64,000 nt of DNA. Source: Pantoea stewartii subsp. stewartii. Its GTDB lineage: Bacteria > Pseudomonadota > Gammaproteobacteria > Enterobacterales > Enterobacteriaceae. The notes beneath the pieces were generated by a model, which did no database searches, was not told where the DNA came from, and was given only the letters and a program-made list of their open reading frames with translations. The stretch is taken from contig NZ_VZPF01000001.1 of the NCBI RefSeq assembly GCF_008801695.1, forward strand, positions 1-64,000, in the 5' to 3' direction. Numbering within the stretch: the first letter of the stretch is position 1; every line of letters starts with the position of its first letter. Below are positions 59,351 through 64,000 of the stretch, piece by piece. The position numbers and the translations under genes are program-made.

Positions 59351-60616
59351 TTAACGCACCGCAGCTTCAGAAGAAGTGCGGGTAACGCGCGAATAGACCA
59401 CATACAGTAACGTGACAATGATCAGTAACTGGCTGCCCAGGGCGGCGGCCATGCCCCAGTTCATCGTGCTGTTAGTAAAGAAGGCGACAAAGTAGCTGAC
59501 CATCTGGTCGTCCGGTCCGCCCAGCAGGGCTGGCGTCACGTAGTAGCCAATCGCCATCATAAACACCAGCAACGCACCTGCGGTGATCCCGGCAAAGGTC
59601 TGTGGCACATAGACGCGCCAGAAGGCGACAAACGGATGCGCGCCCAGCGACACCGCTGCGCGGACGTAGCTGGGGGATATGCCTTTCATTACGGCATACA
59701 GCGGCAGCACGATAAAAGGCAGCAATATATGTGTCATGGAGATGTAAACCCCCACCCGGTTAAACACCAGGGTGAGCGGGCTGTCGATAAGCCCGGTGCC
59801 CATCAGCGTGCGGTTGATTAATCCGCCGGACTGTAACAGCACAATCCAGCTGGCCGTCCGCACAATCAGTGAGGTCCAGAAGGGCAGCAGCACCATAATC
59901 ATCAACAGATTGGCCCGGTTAGAAGGCTGTTTCGCCAGCCAGTAGGCCAGCGGATAACCCAGCCCTACGCACAATAACGTCACGACGGTGGCCATCCATA
60001 AGGTGCGCAGCAGGACGTTGACATACAGCGCCTGATCCGGCGACTGCGCGGTGATTTCACCCGTTCTGGCATCGACTTTATGGTCAAACACCGACAGCAG
60101 GTAATAGCTGGTATAAGGCTTTGCTACGCGCTTCAGGGTTTGCCAGGTGGATAACTCGCCCCACAGGGGCTGTTTGTCGATAAGGGTGGCTTTGACGTTA
60201 AGGCCATCCTCGGGTGCTTGGCGCGGTACGGCCAGGATCAGGCGGCGAAACGCGTTATCTTCATAACTTAACCGCTTCGCAATCCCCGAAATCTGCCCCT
60301 GTTCGCGTGCCGCGCTGACTTCTTTTGCAAGCAGTGCATACAGGCTCTCATCCGGTAGTGCTTTACCGTCCCATTTCGCCAGGGCCTGGCTGGTTTGGGG
60401 TAAGGCGTCATTAAGCTCAGGATTGCTCACGCTCATGCTGAGGATAGAGCCGATAGGGAATAAAAAGCACACCACGACGAAAATCAGTAACGGGGCCACT
60501 AAAAACAGAGAGCGTTGTGTTTTTAACCAACCTGCCCGGTTGAACGAGTGGCGCAGGCTGAACGCGCGTTCTGTACGTCTGACGGGCGCTGAATCCATCA
60601 CGGGGTTTTGACTCAT
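59351..60616 (-). CDS. PotB-type ABC transporter permease
   Basis: 421 residues, longer than PotB (about 275-285). A basic cytoplasmic N-terminal stretch of about 30 residues and TM1 (SLFLVAPLLIFVVVCFLFP) precede an extra periplasmic region of about 130 residues, then five TM helices with the EAA loop RAAVSLGAHPFVAFWRVYVP. Long first permeases of this kind occur in polyamine/opine-type importers of the PotB/YdcU group. The substrate is inferred from the adjacent GabT-like gene: putrescine, GABA or a similar amine. Confidence 0.83.
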   Translation of the reverse strand: MSQNPVMDSAPVRRTERAFSLRHSFNRAGWLKTQRSLFLVAPLLIFVVVCFLFPIGSILSMSVSNPELNDALPQTSQALAKWDGKALPDESLYALLAKEVSAAREQGQISGIAKRLSYEDNAFRRLILAVPRQAPEDGLNVKATLIDKQPLWGELSTWQTLKRVAKPYTSYYLLSVFDHKVDARTGEITAQSPDQALYVNVLLRTLWMATVVTLLCVGLGYPLAYWLAKQPSNRANLLMIMVLLPFWTSLIVRTASWIVLLQSGGLINRTLMGTGLIDSPLTLVFNRVGVYISMTHILLPFIVLPLYAVMKGISPSYVRAAVSLGAHPFVAFWRVYVPQTFAGITAGALLVFMMAIGYYVTPALLGGPDDQMVSYFVAFFTNSTMNWGMAAALGSQLLIIVTLLYVVYSRVTRTSSEAAVR

Positions 60617-60661
60617 GCCGACCTCCTGAAAAGGGGCTACCGGATCGCGTCCGGCAGCAGG

Positions 60662-61684
60662 TTATTTCGCGGCCCAGGCGTTAAAACGCTGTTCCAGTTC
60701 TTCACCATGCTCCAGCCAGAACGTGGCGTTAACCTGTACGGCTTTGGCCATGTTTTCGGGCGCTGTTGGCAGTTGAGCCAGACGATCCGCCGCCAGCAGT
60801 TTGCCTGCTTTGATATTGGCGGGGCCATAAGGAATATTTTCGGCATAGACCTTTTGGTTCTCAGGCTGCAGCGAGAAGGCGATGAATTTCTCTGCCAGCG
60901 CTTTATGTTTTGAGCCTTTCACAATCGCCCAGTTATCGAAGTCATACAGGTTGCCATCCCAGACGATTTTAAAGTTATGGCCTTCTGCCTGGGCGGTGCC
61001 GATACGGCCGTTATAGGCCGAGGCCAGCGTCACGTCGCCTGATACCAGCCACTGCAGCGGCTGTGCCCCGGATTCTCACCACTGAATATGGGGCTTGAGT
61101 ACATCAAGCTTCTTAAAGGCGCGATCCACGCCCGCAGGTGTGGCCAGCACCTTATAGACATCTTCACGCTTCACGCCATCCGCCATCAGCGCGATTTCCA
61201 GGGTATATTTTGCGCTCTTACGCAGCGCACGTTTGCCCGGGAATTTTTCTACATCCCAAAAATCGGCCCAACTCGTGGGGGCGGTTTTCAGTTTGTTGCC
61301 ATCGTAGGTCAGTACCGTTGACCAGACGAAGAAACCGGCACCACATTCGCTGACGCTGCCTTTGGCAAAGTCCGCTTTATTGCCAATCTTGCTCCAGTCC
61401 AGGGTTTCAAACAGACCTTCTTCACAACCGCGCTCCAGTTCCGGAGTTTCCAGTTCGACGACGTCCCAGCCGATCTGTTTGGTTTCGACCATGGCGCGGA
61501 TGCGGGCCATCTCACCGTTATATTCGCCTGCTTCGATGCTGTCTTTTCCCTCGGCCATGAACGGCTTATAGAACGCTTTATCCTGTGCGTCTTTATTCGT
61601 CCCGCCGAAGGACACTACCGTGAGGGTTTCCGCCTGTGCCTGCAGCGCCACGGCTGCCAGCACCATTGCCGCTATTTTTTTCAT
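60662..61684 (-). pseudogene. PotD/PotF-type periplasmic binding protein, interrupted by an in-frame TGA
   Basis: The full frame would encode 340 residues: signal peptide MKKIAAMVLAAVALQAQA, then a family 1 polyamine-binding fold (TLTVVSFGGTNKDAQDKAF, WDVVELETPE). At 61076-61078 the codon is TGA after KPHIQW; translation in the same frame continues ESGAQPLQWLVSGDV to the normal end FNAWAAK. Homologues have two tryptophans here (QWW), so TGG has become TGA. The first 203 residues alone lack most of the second lobe. I see no SECIS-like structure, so selenocysteine is unlikely. Confidence 0.88.
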
Positions 61685-61796
61685 CATCCCCGAACTCCTG
61701 AATTATTCTTGTCAGGCAGAACTCACTGCCTGGTGTTTGCGTTGCAATCCTGATGCCATCAGTTCAGCTGACTGCGGAACGGGCAGCCAGCTCAAT

Positions 61797-63059
61797 TTAG
61801 TGTTGACCGAGAATGCGATTCAGCAGATTTAATGCCGTGCGGAACTGCGCATCCGGGATGGTCAGCGGATAAAGGAAGCGAATCACGTTACCGTGGACAC
61901 CGCAGGTGAGCAGAAGTAAGCCTTCGTCCAGTGCCGCCTGCTGGATGGCTTTGGCGATGTCCGCGCGCGGTTTTCCTGTGCTGTCGCAGAACTCAGCCGC
62001 TATCATCGAACCCCGCCCACGCACGTCCGCCAGCGCGTTACAACCCGCGCCTTTCAGCGTTTCGGCCAGTTGCCCGCCCAGTTGCAGGGCGCGCTCGCAC
62101 AGGTTCTCCTCACGAATCACCTCCAGTACGGCCAGTGCGGCTGCAATGGCAGGAGGGCTTCCCGCATAGGTGCCACCCAGCCCGCCGGGTAACGGGGCAT
62201 CCATAATCTCAGCCCGTCCGGACACGGCCGACAACGGCATCCCGCCGGCCAGGCTTTTCGCCATGGTGATCAGGTCAGGCTGCACATCGGAATAGTACTC
62301 ACTGGCAAACAGTTTCCCGGTGCGGGCAAAACCACTTTGAATCTCATCGGCAATCAGCAGGATGCCGTGTTCATCGCACAGCTTACGTAGCGCGGTGACG
62401 AAGCCCGCCGGTGCGACATTGAAACCGCCTTCACCCTGGATCGGCTCATAAATGATCGCTGCGACCTGCTGCGGGCTGATATCGCAGCGAAAAATCGTTT
62501 GTACACTCTCCAGCGCGTCCTCGACGCTACAGCCATGCAGTGCATTCGGGTAGCGGGCATGAAATACTGAGCCAGCAAAAGGGCCGAAACCGGTTTTGTA
62601 CGGGGTCACTTTGCCGGTCAGCGACATCGTCATGTTGGTGCGCCCGTGAAACGCGCCGGTAAACGCGATGATGCCGGGACGGCCGGTCGCCGCGCGGGCA
62701 ATTTTTACCGCGTTCTCAACCGCTTCCGCGCCGGTGGAGAAAAAGGTGGTTTTAGCAGGGCCGTTGACTGGCACCCGCGCATTCAGTTTTTCCGCAAGGG
62801 CGATGTAATTTTCATAGGGCACGATCTGAAATGCAGTATGGGTAAAACAGTCGAGCTGTTCTTTGATGGCGGCGATGACCTTAGGATGACGGTGTCCGGT
62901 GTTCAGTACGGCAATGCCGGCACTGAAATCGATGATTTCGCGGCCCTCGTGATCCCACAGCGTGGCGTTTTCAGCTTTCACCGCATAGAAATCGCACATG
63001 ACGCCCACGCCGCGTGGCGTGGCATTGAGACGACGGACCTGCACTTCACTGTTACTCAT
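61797..63059 (-). CDS. GabT-like 4-aminobutyrate (omega-amino acid) aminotransferase
   Basis: 420 residues, class III PLP aminotransferase. The PLP lysine is in LITMAKSLAGGMP (about 267), with conserved DEIQSGFARTGK and FFSTGAEAVENAVKIAR. It transfers an amino group from GABA or a related omega-amine to 2-oxoglutarate. GabT and PuuE are both close; the neighbourhood (importer and MocR regulator) does not decide which, so no symbol is assigned. First gene of the minus-strand operon, divergent from the regulator. Confidence 0.87.
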   Translation of the reverse strand: MSNSEVQVRRLNATPRGVGVMCDFYAVKAENATLWDHEGREIIDFSAGIAVLNTGHRHPKVIAAIKEQLDCFTHTAFQIVPYENYIALAEKLNARVPVNGPAKTTFFSTGAEAVENAVKIARAATGRPGIIAFTGAFHGRTNMTMSLTGKVTPYKTGFGPFAGSVFHARYPNALHGCSVEDALESVQTIFRCDISPQQVAAIIYEPIQGEGGFNVAPAGFVTALRKLCDEHGILLIADEIQSGFARTGKLFASEYYSDVQPDLITMAKSLAGGMPLSAVSGRAEIMDAPLPGGLGGTYAGSPPAIAAALAVLEVIREENLCERALQLGGQLAETLKGAGCNALADVRGRGSMIAAEFCDSTGKPRADIAKAIQQAALDEGLLLLTCGVHGNVIRFLYPLTIPDAQFRTALNLLNRILGQH

Positions 63060-63111
63060 AACGCGACCTCGTGGTGTTTGTTTCCATATTGTTACAGTGG
63101 AATTTGCCTTC

Positions 63112-63141
63112 TTGGTTTTAGCGTTTTCAGGGTTTTATAAT
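63112..63141 (+). promoter_or_regulatory. Sigma-70-type promoter of the MocR regulator gene
   Basis: TTGGTT at 63112-63117 and a perfect TATAAT at 63136-63141 with an 18-bp spacer. The start codon follows 36 bases later. The divergent gabT-like gene shares the 117-base spacer, so the regulator may act on both. Confidence 0.6.
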
Positions 63142-63176
63142 CCAGAGCCAGTTTTTTTTATTTTGAGGTACCAATT

Positions 63177-64000
63177 TTGCGAAGCTTACTCGGTGACCTG
63201 CTTGCACAACGGCTGGCCGCGCTGTCCGGCGGTACGCTGAATAAGCGACTGTATGACGCGCTGCAGGCGGCGATTCAGGATGGATCCATTGCCACCGCAA
63301 CACGGCTGCCCGCCAGCCGCGACCTTGCTCGCGAACTCGCGGTCTCACGCAATACCGTACTGGCCGTGTATGAACAGTTGCAGTCAGAGGGGTACTTACA
63401 AACCCGCACAGGCAGCGGCACGTTTGTCAGTGCGGTGCTGCCTGAAGAGGTGCCAGACGGGCCGCTGGTCAGGCCGGTTTCGCCGCCAATGAAGCCCGTC
63501 AGGCTGTCCCGTCGGGGATCGCGATTACTGGCAAACAGCGGTGCCGGAAGTCATCAGTGGGGGGCGTTTATGCCCGGCGTACCGGATGTCAGTCACATGC
63601 CGCACGACATCTGGCGCAAAATCCAGCTTCGTCTGAGCCGACGCCTGCCCGTTGAGAACCTGAGCTATGCCAGCCACGGCGGCTGCACCGAGCTGCAACA
63701 GGCGCTGGCCGATTACCTGCGGGTGATTCGTTCCGTCAACTGCAGCCCCGAGCAGGTACTGGTGACCGCAGGCACGCATCAGTCGCTGGATCTGCTGGCA
63801 AAGATGCTGTGCGATCCGGGTGACCGGGCGCTGGTAGAGGAACCTGGCTACTGGGGCATTCGTAACGTGCTGGCGGTGAACGGCGTTACGCTGATCCCTA
63901 CGCCGGTTGACGAGCAGGGGCTGGTGCTGCCCCCGGAGCAGCCTGACAGCCCTGCGCCGCGTTTAATCTGCGTGACGCCTTCCCATCAGTATCCACTGGG
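63177..64000 (+). CDS. MocR/GabR-family regulator, C-terminal part beyond the window
   Basis: Open from a TTG at 63177 (preceded by TTGAGGT at good spacing) to the window edge, 274 residues so far. The N-terminal GntR winged helix (about 15-85; RLPASRDLARELAVSRNTV) is joined to the start of an aminotransferase-fold domain (SYASHGGCTELQQALADYLR, VTPSHQYPLG at the edge). Divergent orientation from a GabT-like gene is the arrangement known for GabR and for other MocR regulators of aminotransferases. It is a distinct gene from the MocR protein at 27900. Confidence 0.83.
   Translation, partial: MRSLLGDLLAQRLAALSGGTLNKRLYDALQAAIQDGSIATATRLPASRDLARELAVSRNTVLAVYEQLQSEGYLQTRTGSGTFVSAVLPEEVPDGPLVRPVSPPMKPVRLSRRGSRLLANSGAGSHQWGAFMPGVPDVSHMPHDIWRKIQLRLSRRLPVENLSYASHGGCTELQQALADYLRVIRSVNCSPEQVLVTAGTHQSLDLLAKMLCDPGDRALVEEPGYWGIRNVLAVNGVTLIPTPVDEQGLVLPPEQPDSPAPRLICVTPSHQYPL

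Noticed and set aside
61076-61078. Selenocysteine at the TGA of the binding protein
   Set aside because: Homologues have Trp here, and no bacterial SECIS-like hairpin with the expected loop follows the codon. A nonsense change or read error is simpler.

Overview
The window is chromosomal DNA from a member of the Enterobacterales. The likely family is Erwiniaceae (Pantoea, Erwinia or Mixta-like). This rests on gene order and on recalled protein similarity, not on a search. Most of it follows the E. coli 50-52 min order: mlaA/fadL-yfcZ-fadIJ-sixA, smrB/prmB-aroC-mepA-yfcA-epmC-yfcL, mnmC/fabB, flk, pdxB-usg-truA-dedA-accD-folC-dedD-cvpA-purF-ubiX-argT-hisQMP, then yfcH, yfcF and yfcD. Extra modules sit between these core blocks.

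Layout: 1-985 holds two nested IS remnants (the right end of an IS66 element inside a truncated IS3 element). Next come yfdC, a 173-bp MITE with a perfect 9-bp target duplication, and the complete cytochrome c maturation operon ccmABCDEFGHI (2769-9721), which has CcmH and CcmI as separate proteins. 9851-16263 is outer-membrane lipid transport and fatty-acid oxidation (mlaA, fadL, yfcZ, fadI, fadJ) with recognisable FadR operators. sixA, a chemoreceptor with a sigma-28-like promoter, and smrB follow. 19823-27814 is the prmB-to-fabB block. 27900-29871 is a divergent MocR regulator/rhodanese pair, then flk. 31028-36115 is a tricarboxylate transport system with its two-component regulator (tctABC/tctDE), then an EamA exporter.

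From 37144 to 50441 the pdxB-to-hisP block is intact. It carries a PurR box before cvpA-purF and an NtrC site plus sigma-54 promoter before argT-hisQMP. 50434-55773 is a D-arabinitol-type catabolic cluster (regulator, dehydrogenase, kinase, MFS transporter). yfcH, yfcF and yfcD follow. The right edge is a polyamine/GABA-type module: two permeases, a binding protein, a GabT-like aminotransferase and a divergent MocR regulator cut by the window end.

The most striking property is a cluster of coding lesions: a 1-base frameshift in fadI, an in-frame stop in tctC, a 20-bp repeat-mediated deletion in the tctE H-box, a frameshift in dalD, an in-frame TGA in the polyamine-type binding protein, a 12-bp repeat expansion in its permease, and a short deletion in the IS3 transposase. 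All but the fadI lesion lie in accessory modules. Either these modules are decaying or the sequence carries errors; raw reads would decide. I did not find a convincing new defence system, CRISPR array, prophage, tRNA or rRNA here.
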